Part shown: positions 27,252-35,737 of the stretch, one piece after another
Layout: every line of letters starts with the position of its first letter
Position numbering within the stretch: the stretch's first letter is position 1
Assembly (NCBI GenBank): GCA_903875215.1
Contig: CAIQVH010000018.1
Coordinates: forward strand, 1 to 64,000
Direction of reading: 5' to 3'
Length of the DNA: 64,000 bases
DNA from: an uncultured Anaerolineae bacterium
GTDB taxonomy: Bacteria > Chloroflexota > Anaerolineae > Anaerolineales > Villigracilaceae
Made by a program: the position numbers and the translations under genes
Notes under the pieces: model-generated
What the model was told of the DNA's origin: nothing
The model's database searches: none
The model's input: the letters and a program-made list of their open reading frames with translations, nothing else

Positions 27252-28883
27252 TTAGTACTCCGGCATCGGGGGCGGAGCGGCTTTTTCCTTCTCCGGCACG
27301 TCGGTGATGAGCACTTCGGTGGTCAGCATCATCGCAGCGATGGAGGCGGCGTTTTCGAGCGCACCGCGCACAACCTTGACCGGGTCGATGACGCCGGCTT
27401 TGATCATGTCGGTGTACTCACCCGTCAGCACATTGTAGCCAATGTTCTTGTTCTTCTTGGACTTGGCTTCGCGCTTGACGCCATCGATGATGACGGAGCC
27501 ATCCTGGCCGGCATTGGCAGACAGTTTGCGGATCGGGGCTTCGAGCGCCTTGCGGACAATATTGACCGCCACCTGGGCATCTTCGCTGTCCAGCTTCAGG
27601 CCATCCAGCACCGATGCGGCGTTGATCAGCGAGATTTCACCGCCAGCCACGATGCCTTCTTCCACAGCCGCGCGGGCAGCAGAAAGGGCGTCTTCGACGC
27701 GGTGCTTCTTTTCCTTCAGTTCGGTCTCCGTCGCAGCGCCGACGCGGATGATGGCAACGCCACCGGCCAGCTTGGCAACACGTTCCTGAAGTTTTTCCTT
27801 GTCGTAATCGCTGGTGCTCTTCTCGATTTCAACGCGGATCTGCTCGACACGACCCTTGATCTGGGCTTCATCACCCTTGCCGCCGATGATGGTGGTGTTG
27901 TCCTTGTCAGCGGTGACTTTGTCGGCGCGGCCCAGGTCAGAGAGAGTGGCGGTTTCGAGCTTGCGGCCGGTCTCTTCAGTGATCACCTGCCCACCCGTCA
28001 GGGTGGCGATGTCCTGCAGCATGGCCTTGCGGCGGTCGCCAAAGCCGGGGGCTTTGATGGCCAGCACATTCAACATGCCGCGCAGTTTGTTAAGCACGAG
28101 GGTGGCCAGGGCTTCGCCATCAATATCTTCGGCAATGATGACCAGGTCGCGCTTGCCAATCTGGACGAGTTTTTCGAGGATCGGGACAATATCCTGGGCA
28201 GCCGAGATTTTCTTCTCGTTGATCAGGATGTAGGGTTCATTGATGACCGCTTCCATATGATCGGAATCGGTGATGAAATAAGCCGAGATATAACCGCGAT
28301 CGAACTGCATCCCCTCGACATATTCCGTCTCAAACTGCATGGACTTGCTTTCCTCGACGGTGATGACGCCGTTTTTGCCGACCTTGTCCATCACATCGGC
28401 AATCAGACCACCAATTTCGGTATCTGCCGCCGAGTTGGTGGCAACCGAAGCAATTTCTTCCTTGGTATTAATGCTGACCGCGGCTTTGCGCAGTTCAGCA
28501 ACGATCTTATCGGTGGCGACTTCGATGCCGCGCTTGAGCATCATGGCATTGTAACCGGCGGCCAGAGCCTTCAGACCTTCAGTCACGATAGCATGCGCCA
28601 GGACAGTGCTGGTGGTGGTGCCATCACCAGCGATGTCATTGGTCTTCGAAGCAGCTTCCTTGAGCAGCTGGGCGCCCATGTTCTCAAACGGGTCCTGCAA
28701 TTCAATTTCTTTGGCAACCGAAACGCCATCGTGAGTGATGGTCGGCGAGCCGAACTTGCGGTCAATCGCCACATTGCGGCCCTTCGGGCCCAGGGTAGTC
28801 GCCACAGCGTTGGCAACGACATCCATGCCGTTCTTCAGCTTGGCGCGGGCTTCTTCGGTAAAGACGAGTTGTTTAGCAGCCAT
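27252..28883 (-). CDS. groL: Chaperonin GroEL (Hsp60)
   Basis: This 543-residue protein is a full-length GroEL. The ATP-binding [11 protein letters not shown] is near residue 30, GDGTTT near 86-91, and the apical domain keeps [10 protein letters not shown] and [10 protein letters not shown] near the end. It forms the double-ring folding chamber with GroES. The usual flexible GGM-repeat tail is replaced by a short Pro-rich end (APPPMPEY). groES is 17 nt upstream, and a good ribosome binding site (AGGAG) precedes the ATG. Confidence 0.98.
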   Translation of the reverse strand: MAAKQLVFTEEARAKLKNGMDVVANAVATTLGPKGRNVAIDRKFGSPTITHDGVSVAKEIELQDPFENMGAQLLKEAASKTNDIAGDGTTTSTVLAHAIVTEGLKALAAGYNAMMLKRGIEVATDKIVAELRKAAVSINTKEEIASVATNSAADTEIGGLIADVMDKVGKNGVITVEESKSMQFETEYVEGMQFDRGYISAYFITDSDHMEAVINEPYILINEKKISAAQDIVPILEKLVQIGKRDLVIIAEDIDGEALATLVLNKLRGMLNVLAIKAPGFGDRRKAMLQDIATLTGGQVITEETGRKLETATLSDLGRADKVTADKDNTTIIGGKGDEAQIKGRVEQIRVEIEKSTSDYDKEKLQERVAKLAGGVAIIRVGAATETELKEKKHRVEDALSAARAAVEEGIVAGGEISLINAASVLDGLKLDSEDAQVAVNIVRKALEAPIRKLSANAGQDGSVIIDGVKREAKSKKNKNIGYNVLTGEYTDMIKAGVIDPVKVVRGALENAASIAAMMLTTEVLITDVPEKEKAAPPPMPEY

Positions 28884-28900
28884 TGGTAAACTCTCCTAAA

Positions 28901-29200
28901 TTACTTGCTCTCGACCAGGCCGAGAATGTCAGATTCGCGCAGGATGAGCAGTTTCTTGCCATCCAGCTTCAGTTCGGTGCCAGCATACTTGGCATACAAG
29001 ACACGGTCGCCAACTTTCACATCCATGGCGATACGCTTGCCATCTTCATCGCGCGCGCCGGGGCCGGCGGCCAGAACATTGCCCTGCTGGGGTTTTTCCT
29101 TGGCAGAATCGGGCAGAACGATACCACCAGCAGTGATTTCTTCCTGCTCAATGGGCTCAACCACCACACGATCGCCGAGGGGTTTAATGGAAATAGCCAT
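28901..29200 (-). CDS. groS: Co-chaperonin GroES (Hsp10)
   Basis: This 99-residue GroES starts [16 protein letters not shown] and contains the mobile-loop region [12 protein letters not shown] and the roof/barrel motifs [15 protein letters not shown]. It caps GroEL. The ATG at 29200 is preceded by AAGGAGG with 8-nt spacing; the upstream in-frame Met at 29257 lies in the CIRCE-proximal leader and is rejected. It is first in the groESL operon, controlled by the CIRCE operator. Confidence 0.98.
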   Translation of the reverse strand: MAISIKPLGDRVVVEPIEQEEITAGGIVLPDSAKEKPQQGNVLAAGPGARDEDGKRIAMDVKVGDRVLYAKYAGTELKLDGKKLLILRESDILGLVESK

Positions 29201-29250
29201 ATTACACGCCTCCTTAAAGAAATAGGTTTGTTTTTGAAAAGGACAGAAAT

Positions 29251-29277
29251 TTAGCACTCAAGCCTGTCGAGTGCCAA
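29251..29277. promoter_or_regulatory. CIRCE operator (HrcA binding site)
   Basis: TTAGCACTC, 9 nt, GAGTGCCAA: the classic heat-shock inverted repeat with one departure from consensus (GTGCTAA to GTGCCAA). It overlaps the predicted transcription start of groES, as expected for repression by HrcA. No hrcA gene lies in the window. Confidence 0.93.
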
Positions 29278-29281
29278 CGAT

Positions 29282-29310
29282 ATGATACCCGTCTCGCAAA
29301 ACAGCGTCAA
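29282..29310 (-). promoter_or_regulatory. groESL promoter
   Basis: Minus strand: TTGACG (29305-29310), 17 nt, TATCAT (29282-29287). Transcription would start near 29275, inside the CIRCE element. Confidence 0.8.
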
Positions 29311-29464
29311 GAGGCGCAACCCGATTCTTATACTTCTCTGATGTCTGCGGCTGAAATATCCCCCGTCAAAATAAAGGCCCTGCCCGCGCGCAGAAACCGT
29401 CAAAACGGCGAAGCCCACCCACCTTTGCCGGGCCGCCGTTTACGCGGCGCTGACCAGGCGACGA

Positions 29465-30943
29465 TCAGGGCGTGGGCGTGAGAGCAGGCTCGGGTGTGCT
29501 TGCAGTCGAAGTCTCTGTCGGCTGGAGCGTGCCCGCCGGCGTGATCGTCGGAGTCAGCAACGCCAGGCTCCCGCCCCGATCCACGATCTGGCAGATGGCC
29601 TCGTTTTCAACCAGGATTGGCCCAACGATCGGGTCGGAGGCAAAACCACCGGCGCGGATGACCGCCATGACACGCCGGGCATCTGGGCATTGATTGGCTT
29701 TGGGGCGGCTGAGGGCTGCCAGGTTGGAGGCGTAGGAGTAGTAATAGACTATGCTGTTCTTCGAGAGTGGCAACGGCTGAACCTCCACACCCGCTTCACC
29801 AAAATCGGGGTTGCAGGCGCGCCCATAGCGACCCAGGCAACTTTCTTCAGGCGTACAGCCGTCGATAGCGCATTTGAAGGCGTCGATGGAACCCTCGTAA
29901 TTGCGCGATTTGCGAAAGACAACCCCCAACTGCCCGTAAATATCGGGGTCGTCGGGTTTGAAATCGAGTGCTTTTTGGACGTTAAGGGCGGCGGCGAAGT
30001 AATCGCCGGTTTGTGAGTAGGTTTTGGCGATGGAGAGGTAGGGGATGGGGTCCTCAACACCCAATTGTTTATTGATGGCGGCGGCGCGGGCGAAGTATTC
30101 CAGCGAGCGGGCGTAAAGTTGGTTTTTTTGATCGGTGATAGGGTTCAGAAAAGCCAGCTGGCGGTAGTTGGCCCCGGCATAAAGGTAGAGGAAGGTCATA
30201 TTGGGGGCCAGGGCAAGGGCTTTGTCATATTCTTCAATCGCCTGGCTGTAGGAACCCTGGGTTTCGAGCAGGTAGGCGTAGACGCGATGCCAGTCCATCA
30301 GATCGGCGCCCGCTTCTTGCGAGAGGTTCAGGTATTGCTCACCTTGTGACCATTTGAGTTGGTCAATCTGAATTTCGGCGTAGAAAACCAGGGCCAGGGT
30401 ATTGGTATTGTCGAGGGTGATGGCACGGCTGGCTTCCAGGTCGGCTTCAGTCAGCATGCTGGCAGCCAGGTCGGGCGTATCGGCCTGGGCCGATTTCCAG
30501 TCGAGCACAAAAGCGCGGATGGCGGCAACGGTACTGTCATCGGGGGCCAGGGCTTTGGCCTGGTCGGCAGATTTGAGCGCGTCGTCGAGGGCAGCTTTGC
30601 GTTCGGCGTCAGTGGTCTTCAGTTGGGAGGAATATGCCTGGACACGTGCCAGCCGGGCGAGCAGGCCGGCGTTGGTTGGGTCAATTTCAGCGGCATGCTG
30701 GTAGGCGGCGATGGCTCCAGCGATATCGCCGGCCGTAAAGCGGGCCTCGGCTTCGTCGGCGTACGAGATGGAGGCGCGAGTGGGGGTCAGCGTAGGCAAG
30801 CCTAATTCAGGGATGGTGCGGCGCACGCGAACGCCATAGATTATCCACAAACCGGCCAGGATCAGGATCGTCCACAGGAAGATCCGGTAAATGTTGTTGC
30901 GGCTCGGGCGGTGAAACAAACGGCGGCGGGAGGAGAGATCCAT
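29465..30943 (-). CDS. Membrane-anchored TPR protein with TPTP tail (downstream of a pair)
   Basis: This 492-residue protein (from the ATG at 30943) has a basic cytosolic head, one membrane helix (about 21-38; FLWTILILAGLWIIYGV), a short Pro/Thr segment and TPR repeats from about 60 to 390 (AGDIAGAIAAYQHAAEIDPTN, YSQAIEEYDKALALAPN and others). Two Cys-containing stretches (DGCTPEESCLGRYGRAC) lie near 365, and the C-terminus is a Thr/Pro tail ending TPTP. The repeats should lie outside the membrane. Its ATG is 4 nt after the stop of the preceding TPR gene, so translation is coupled. The function is unknown; the two are likely partners or paralogues. Confidence 0.85.
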   Translation of the reverse strand: MDLSSRRRLFHRPSRNNIYRIFLWTILILAGLWIIYGVRVRRTIPELGLPTLTPTRASISYADEAEARFTAGDIAGAIAAYQHAAEIDPTNAGLLARLARVQAYSSQLKTTDAERKAALDDALKSADQAKALAPDDSTVAAIRAFVLDWKSAQADTPDLAASMLTEADLEASRAITLDNTNTLALVFYAEIQIDQLKWSQGEQYLNLSQEAGADLMDWHRVYAYLLETQGSYSQAIEEYDKALALAPNMTFLYLYAGANYRQLAFLNPITDQKNQLYARSLEYFARAAAINKQLGVEDPIPYLSIAKTYSQTGDYFAAALNVQKALDFKPDDPDIYGQLGVVFRKSRNYEGSIDAFKCAIDGCTPEESCLGRYGRACNPDFGEAGVEVQPLPLSKNSIVYYYSYASNLAALSRPKANQCPDARRVMAVIRAGGFASDPIVGPILVENEAICQIVDRGGSLALLTPTITPAGTLQPTETSTASTPEPALTPTP

Positions 30944-30947
30944 TCGA

Positions 30948-32213
30948 TCAGGGCGTGGGAGTAGGTTCCGGCGCGGTAGGCGTTTCAGCCGCGGCGGCGC
31001 ACAGATTGTAGATCTCGTTGGCGTTAAAGACCGAGGTTTCGTCGCCGGGGATTTTGAACATGATCTGCTGGGCAACTGGCAGGGCTTCGGCGCAGCGCGG
31101 AGGGATCATTTTGGCAAGCGAGAGGCCGTAAGAGAAATAATATTCTGCAATGCGGGGCGCGCCCGGTACCAGTTCCACCGGCTGGATGTCCTGTCCATCT
31201 TCGGTTTTTCCGCCATTGACCAGCAGGGACAATTCGGCGATGGCTTCGGGGTATTTGAAGTTTTTGTAGTACATCAGGCCGAGGTTGCCATGCAGGTTGG
31301 CGTCGGCGGGGGAATTTTTGAGGGCCTGCTGGGCGTATTGCTCGGCCTTGGCATAATCGCCGGTGGCGTAGTAGATGCGGGAAATGATCAGGCTGGGAGT
31401 GGGGTCGGTTGGGTTGAGGGCATTGGCGCGCGAGAGGGCATCTACCGCCTGGTCGTAAATGCCCAGGGCGCGGTAGGAACGTCCGAGCGAGATGTACAGG
31501 TCGGGAATATTTTCGTTGATGGTAATGGCCTTCTGGTATTCCAATACGGCATCTTCATAGTTGCCGGTGGCTTCGTAGACGTATCCGCGCGCGCGATGGG
31601 CTTCGAGCGTACCATCCCCGAGGCTGATGGCGACCTTGGATTCCGCGCTCATCCGATCGACCACATCCAGGCCGCCCTGGTTATTGAAATATTGGTCGAC
31701 AAGCAGTTCGGCGTAATAGGCATGCGCCAGGGCGTTGTTGGGATCCAGTTCCAGCGCGCGTTTGAGCGAGGCCTCGGCGCCGAGGAAATCTTGCTGGTTG
31801 GATAACGCCCAGCCGCGCACGGCATGCGCCATCGAGTTATCCTGGTTTAGTAAGAGTGCATTTTCGGCATTTGCCTGGGCTTCCTTGTTCTGCTTTAACC
31901 AGACTTGCAGCCGGGCAATGGAGATATAGATGGCGGCATTACCCGGGTTGGAAGGCGACGCGGCAATGGCCTGCTCGTAGGATTTGATGGCCTGGGCCAG
32001 CTTGCCCTGGGTGTAAAGCTGCTCGGCTTCGGAAAGAAATGCTTCCGGCAGGCGGGTTGGGGTCAGGGTCGGGTTCCAGGGGGTTTCCACTGTCGTCACC
32101 AACGGCGCCAGGTACAGGCTGATGCCGACCAGGATGGTCAGCAGCAGAATGTTAAAATAATTTAACGGCTTACGCCGCTTGCTCATCGTCCAGCTACTGC
32201 CTCGGAGATACAT
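30948..32213 (-). CDS. Membrane-anchored TPR protein with TPTP tail (upstream of a pair)
   Basis: This 421-residue protein has a membrane helix near 20-42 (NILLLTILVGISLYLAPLV), TPR repeats from about 58 to 345 (YTQGKLAQAIKSYEQAIAASPSN, DYAKAEQYAQQALKNSPAD) and ends in PTAPEPTPTP. It is a clear paralogue of the next gene, sharing anchor, repeats, Cys near the C-terminus and Thr/Pro tail. The start at 32213 lies about 6 nt after a TAAGAT box, giving a leaderless transcript; an alternative ATG at 32186 (MSKRRKPLNYF) has only a weak upstream GG. The repeats are expected on the outer face. Confidence 0.85.
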   Translation of the reverse strand: MYLRGSSWTMSKRRKPLNYFNILLLTILVGISLYLAPLVTTVETPWNPTLTPTRLPEAFLSEAEQLYTQGKLAQAIKSYEQAIAASPSNPGNAAIYISIARLQVWLKQNKEAQANAENALLLNQDNSMAHAVRGWALSNQQDFLGAEASLKRALELDPNNALAHAYYAELLVDQYFNNQGGLDVVDRMSAESKVAISLGDGTLEAHRARGYVYEATGNYEDAVLEYQKAITINENIPDLYISLGRSYRALGIYDQAVDALSRANALNPTDPTPSLIISRIYYATGDYAKAEQYAQQALKNSPADANLHGNLGLMYYKNFKYPEAIAELSLLVNGGKTEDGQDIQPVELVPGAPRIAEYYFSYGLSLAKMIPPRCAEALPVAQQIMFKIPGDETSVFNANEIYNLCAAAAETPTAPEPTPTP

Positions 32214-32219
32214 AAATTC

Positions 32220-32249
32220 ATCTTACCATCCCCAATAAAGGAACGTCAA
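32220..32249 (-). promoter_or_regulatory. Promoter of the TPR gene pair, leaderless geometry
   Basis: Minus strand: TTGACG (32244-32249), 18 nt, TAAGAT (32220-32225). The A of the ATG at 32213 is the seventh nucleotide after the -10, where transcription should begin. Confidence 0.6.
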
Positions 32250-32283
32250 GTCACGCAGAGCTGGTTTTCACAGCGTGTTGCAC

Positions 32284-32310
32284 TTGCAATTGCCGGGTGT
32301 TCTATATAAA
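32284..32310 (+). promoter_or_regulatory. Possible trmD promoter
   Basis: TATAAA (32305-32310) ends 8 nt before the trmD ATG, with TTGCAA (32284-32289) upstream at a short 15-nt spacing. The -10 is good but the spacing is poor. No ribosome binding site fits between it and the ATG. Confidence 0.4.
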
Positions 32311-32318
32311 ATGAAGCC

Positions 32319-33053
32319 ATGCGTTTTGACGTTTTCACCCTGCTCCCCGAAACCTTTACACCCTACCTACAAGCCAGCATCCTGCAAAAAGCTGCCGAGC
32401 GCGGACTGCTGGAATTTCACGTTCATAATATCCGCGACTACGCACTGGACAAACACCACACCACCGACGACATGCCCTACGGCGGCGGAGGCGGCATGGT
32501 CATGAAGCCAGAACCAATCTTTGCCGCCGTTGAAAACTCGCTCGGCGCCACCCCAGGCTGCCCAATCATCCTGCTCACTCCCCAGGGGCGGGTCTTCAAC
32601 CAGAAAATCGCCCGCGAACTGGCCAACCACGCACAGGTCGCCCTGCTATGCGGACGCTACGAAGGCGTTGATGAACGCATCCGTGAACATCTTGTGACCG
32701 ATGAGATTTCCATCGGCGACTTTGTGCTGACCGGCGGAGAACTGCCCGCCCTGATTCTGATCGACGCCATCTCGCGCCACATCCCCGGAGTTTTGGGCGA
32801 CCCAACCGGCGCGGAGGATGATTCCCACGCCTCCGGCCTGCTCGAATACCCGCACTATACCCGCCCGCCCGAATTTCGCGGCTGGAAAGTACCCGAAGTT
32901 CTGCTCTCCGGCGATCACGGCAAGATCGAACACTGGAGGCGCACCCAGGCCCTGCGCCGCACCCTGGCCAGGCGGCCCGACCTGCTCACCCACGCCCCCC
33001 TGAGTCCCGCCGACCAGAAGATCCTGGCCGGATTGACAGCACAATCAGATTAA
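32319..33053 (+). CDS. trmD: tRNA (guanine-37-N1)-methyltransferase
   Basis: This 244-residue SPOUT methyltransferase starts [13 protein letters not shown] and carries the TrmD signatures [45 protein letters not shown] and the C-terminal [17 protein letters not shown]. It methylates G37 next to the anticodon of tRNAs reading CNN codons, using S-adenosylmethionine, and prevents +1 frameshifting. Unlike in many bacteria it is not beside rpsP, rimM or rplS. No ribosome binding site is visible and its -10 box is about 8 nt upstream, so the mRNA may be nearly leaderless. The MFS gene follows 53 nt later. Confidence 0.97.
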   Translation: MRFDVFTLLPETFTPYLQASILQKAAERGLLEFHVHNIRDYALDKHHTTDDMPYGGGGGMVMKPEPIFAAVENSLGATPGCPIILLTPQGRVFNQKIARELANHAQVALLCGRYEGVDERIREHLVTDEISIGDFVLTGGELPALILIDAISRHIPGVLGDPTGAEDDSHASGLLEYPHYTRPPEFRGWKVPEVLLSGDHGKIEHWRRTQALRRTLARRPDLLTHAPLSPADQKILAGLTAQSD

Positions 33054-33106
33054 CGCGCACCCCACCTTCCCCGACCACCGCTCCACCGTTTGATTCACAG
33101 GAGACC

Positions 33107-34354
33107 ATGATGAAATTCAACTACGGCAAGATTTTCCTGCTCGGGTTCGGCTTTTTCGGCGTCAGCGTCATTTGGGGCGTCTACAACGCATTCGTACCCA
33201 TTTTCCTGGCGGATAAATTCCACCTTTCCCCAATTTTTATCGGGTTTTTCATGACCCTGGATAACATCGCCGCCCTGTTCATCCAACCGCCCACCGGAGC
33301 CTGGTCTGACCGTTTACGGACGCCGATTGGGCGGCGTATGCCCTTCATCCTGATTGGTGCGCCAGTCGGGGCGCTGGCTTTCGGGATCATCCCGGTTGCG
33401 GCAGCCCTGCCGCTGTTCGTGGCCTGCACCAGCACCCTGTTATTAAGCATGGCGATATGGCGCACCCCGGTCGTGGCACTGATGCCCGACATCACGCCCT
33501 CCGAAAAGCGTTCTCAAGCCAACGGCATCATCAATTTTATGGGCGGCATTGGCGCGATTATTTCCTTCCTGGGCGGCAGCGCGCTCTATAAAATGAACCC
33601 GGCCTTCCCCTTCTGGATGGGTTCGGCGCTGGTGATCCTGGCGGCAGCGCTGGTTTTCCTCTTTATTAAAGAACCAAAAAACTATGAAATAACGAACGAA
33701 AAACAACCCGGCATGCTCGAAAGCCTGGGAGAGTTGATTGCAGATGAAGACAAAAGCGCCCTGCGCCTGCTGTTTGCCATTTTCTTTTGGTTCCTGGGCT
33801 ATACCGCCATCGAAGCCTTCTTCACCCTGTATGCAAAAAACCAACTTGGGCTTGGTCCGGCCGACGGTTCACGCCTGCTTGGGCACCTCTCACTCGTCTT
33901 TGTGCTGTTTGCGCTGCTGGCCGGGGTAATTGGAGCGCGCATCGGGCGCCGCATTACCATCTCAATCGGAATCGTGCTGATGGGCTCGTTGTTGGCCGGC
34001 ATTTACTTCACGCCGCCCGCCACGCTGACCACGGTGATTGGAAAGGCGCCGGTGCTGGGAACCATCCCGGTCATCAGCCTGTTCCTGATGGCAGCCGGGG
34101 CAGCCTGGTCGCTGATCAACATCAACTCCCTGCCCATGGTAGTGGACATGACTTCCACTGCGCGTACGGGAACTTTCACCGGGCTATATTACCTGTTCTC
34201 GACTCTCTCCGCGATTGCCGGCCCCAACATCAACGGCTTCCTGATCGAACTGACCGGCAACAACTACAATACCATCATGTTGGTCTCGCCCGTCTTTATG
34301 CTGATCGCGCTGTGGTTAATGCTCGGTGTGCGGCGCGGTGAGGCCAAAGCGTAA
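33107..34354 (+). CDS. MFS transporter, SLC45/sugar-cation symporter-like
   Basis: This 415-residue integral membrane protein has about 12 predicted helices in two halves. The loop after helix 2 reads PPTGAWSDRLRTPIGRRMPFI, the SDR-x-x-x-x-GRR pattern of the sucrose/SLC45-like and GPH-related sugar symporters. It follows an N-terminal helix pair with NIAALFIQP. It probably couples a sugar or related solute to a cation gradient; substrate and direction are not deducible. AGGAG lies before the ATG. It may be co-transcribed with trmD, and a strong terminator follows. Confidence 0.88.
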   Translation: MMKFNYGKIFLLGFGFFGVSVIWGVYNAFVPIFLADKFHLSPIFIGFFMTLDNIAALFIQPPTGAWSDRLRTPIGRRMPFILIGAPVGALAFGIIPVAAALPLFVACTSTLLLSMAIWRTPVVALMPDITPSEKRSQANGIINFMGGIGAIISFLGGSALYKMNPAFPFWMGSALVILAAALVFLFIKEPKNYEITNEKQPGMLESLGELIADEDKSALRLLFAIFFWFLGYTAIEAFFTLYAKNQLGLGPADGSRLLGHLSLVFVLFALLAGVIGARIGRRITISIGIVLMGSLLAGIYFTPPATLTTVIGKAPVLGTIPVISLFLMAAGAAWSLININSLPMVVDMTSTARTGTFTGLYYLFSTLSAIAGPNINGFLIELTGNNYNTIMLVSPVFMLIALWLMLGVRRGEAKA

Positions 34355-34378
34355 TCAACACGAACCATGATCCATGCT

Positions 34379-34419
34379 AAAGAAAGACTGCGGCGCAGGA
34401 CATGCCGCAGTCTTTCTTT
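34379..34419 (+). terminator. Terminator after the MFS gene
   Basis: Perfect 16-bp stem (34379-34394 with 34404-34419), 9-nt loop, ending in a CTTTCTTTT run. Confidence 0.9.
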
Positions 34420-34475
34420 TATGATTCACATCTGAACCCGGGCAACAATCGCATTGTACTAAAATTCACTTTGAC

Positions 34476-34504
34476 TTGCATAATCAGAAAAGGGGCTTTA
34501 TACT
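34476..34504 (+). promoter_or_regulatory. Promoter of the BMP-family lipoprotein gene
   Basis: TTGCAT (34476-34481), 17 nt, TATACT (34499-34504). The predicted start near 34511 gives a leader of about 114 nt. Confidence 0.65.
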
Positions 34505-34513
34505 TGCCAAAGT

Positions 34514-34535
34514 TGGATACTTTTGGGTGTATCCA
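34514..34535. promoter_or_regulatory. Inverted repeat, candidate operator of the BMP gene
   Basis: TGGATAC, 8 nt, GTATCCA is a perfect 7-bp inverted repeat at about +4 to +25 of the predicted transcript. Its position fits a repressor site; a short mRNA hairpin is the alternative. Confidence 0.45.
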
Positions 34536-34624
34536 GCGTTTTATGGAGGTGTAAGATCTGCAATGCAAATTCTCAACTCCATAAAAACCACCATACTCAA
34601 ACCTATAGAAAGAGGAGAAACGCA

Positions 34625-35677
34625 ATGAAAAAACTGTACACCCTTCTCGCCGTGCTGGTTTCTGCCGCCCTTTTGCTGACCGCGTGCGGCACCCCGGCCC
34701 CCGCCGCCACCGAAGCACCCAAAGTCAAAATCTGCCAGGTGACCGACACCGGCGGTATTGATGACAAATCCTTCAATTCCACCGCCTGGAAAGGCGTGGA
34801 AGATGCCATCAAGAAGTACGGCAACGTCGAAGGCAAATATCTCGAATCTCAGCAACAGGCTGACTACGAAGTCAACATCAACGCCTTCCTCAGCGAAAAA
34901 TGCGACCTGATCATTCCCGTCGGCTTCCTGCTGGCTGATGCCACCACCGCCGCCGCCACTGCCAACCCCAATCAGAAGTTCGCCATCATCGACGTGGATT
35001 ACCTGGCCTTCCCCAACCTGCGCGGCTCCGGCTTCGCGATTGACCAGTCCACCTTCCTGAATGGCTATCTGGCCGCTGGCATGACCAAGACCGGCAAAGT
35101 CGGCACCTATGTTGGGATCGCCTTCCCCGCCACCACCAAGTTCATGGACGGCTTCGCCCTCGGCGTGGCCTACTACAACCAGGTCAAGGGCACCAAGGTT
35201 GAAGTTCTCGGTTGGGATGTTGCAACCCGCCAGGGCCTCGAAGTTGGCAACTTTGAATCCACCGACGATGGCCGCAAGATGGGCGAACAGTTGATGGACG
35301 AAGGCGCCGACATCATCATGCCGGTGGCTGGCCCGGTGGGTCTGGGCACCCTGGCCGTGATGGAAGAACGCGGTTCCGGTATGCTGATCGGCGTGGACAA
35401 TGACTGGTCCCTGGCGAACCCCGACAAGGCCGGTTTCATTCTCTCGAGCGCCATGAAGAACATGGATGTCTTCGTCACCGAAACCATCGGCCAGGTGATT
35501 GATGGTTCCTTCAAGGGCGAAAACTGGATCGGCAACCTGCAGAATGGCGGCGTGGGTATTTCCTACGGCTCCAAACTCGGTGCCTCCATCCCCGCGGAAC
35601 TGAAAGCCGAGATCGATGCGTTGATCCCGAAGATTCAGTCTGGCGAAATCAAGACCCTGCCCGAAGGCGTCTACTAA
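34625..35677 (+). CDS. BMP/PnrA-family ABC transporter substrate-binding lipoprotein
   Basis: This 350-residue lipoprotein has a signal ending LLLTAC (Cys at 21), an Ala/Pro spacer and a BMP (Med/PnrA-like) periplasmic-binding fold. Typical strings are TDTGGIDDKSFN, GVEDAIKKYG, DLIIPVGFLLADA, GTYVGIAFP, MDGFALGVAYYN and VGVDNDW-like IGVDNDWS. The family mostly binds nucleosides for a CUT2-like ABC importer; some bind other ligands. No permease or ATPase gene is next to it, so it is an orphan receptor here. AGGAG lies 7 nt before the ATG. The gene has its own promoter and a strong terminator and may be abundantly expressed. Confidence 0.92.
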   Translation: MKKLYTLLAVLVSAALLLTACGTPAPAATEAPKVKICQVTDTGGIDDKSFNSTAWKGVEDAIKKYGNVEGKYLESQQQADYEVNINAFLSEKCDLIIPVGFLLADATTAAATANPNQKFAIIDVDYLAFPNLRGSGFAIDQSTFLNGYLAAGMTKTGKVGTYVGIAFPATTKFMDGFALGVAYYNQVKGTKVEVLGWDVATRQGLEVGNFESTDDGRKMGEQLMDEGADIIMPVAGPVGLGTLAVMEERGSGMLIGVDNDWSLANPDKAGFILSSAMKNMDVFVTETIGQVIDGSFKGENWIGNLQNGGVGISYGSKLGASIPAELKAEIDALIPKIQSGEIKTLPEGVY

Positions 35678-35692
35678 ATCAAACCCGATCTA

Positions 35693-35732
35693 AAAAAAAG
35701 GAGCAGGGCTTCACGGCCCTGCTCCTTTTTTT
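35693..35732. terminator. Bidirectional terminator
   Basis: Perfect 17-bp stem (35693-35709 with 35716-35732) with A7 and T7 feet, between convergent genes. Confidence 0.95.
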
Positions 35733-35737
35733 AACAT

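Noticed and set aside
27063-28889. 608-codon frame antisense to groEL
   Set aside because: It mirrors the codon pattern of a highly conserved GC-rich gene on the other strand; groEL, CIRCE and the T-box leave no room for it.
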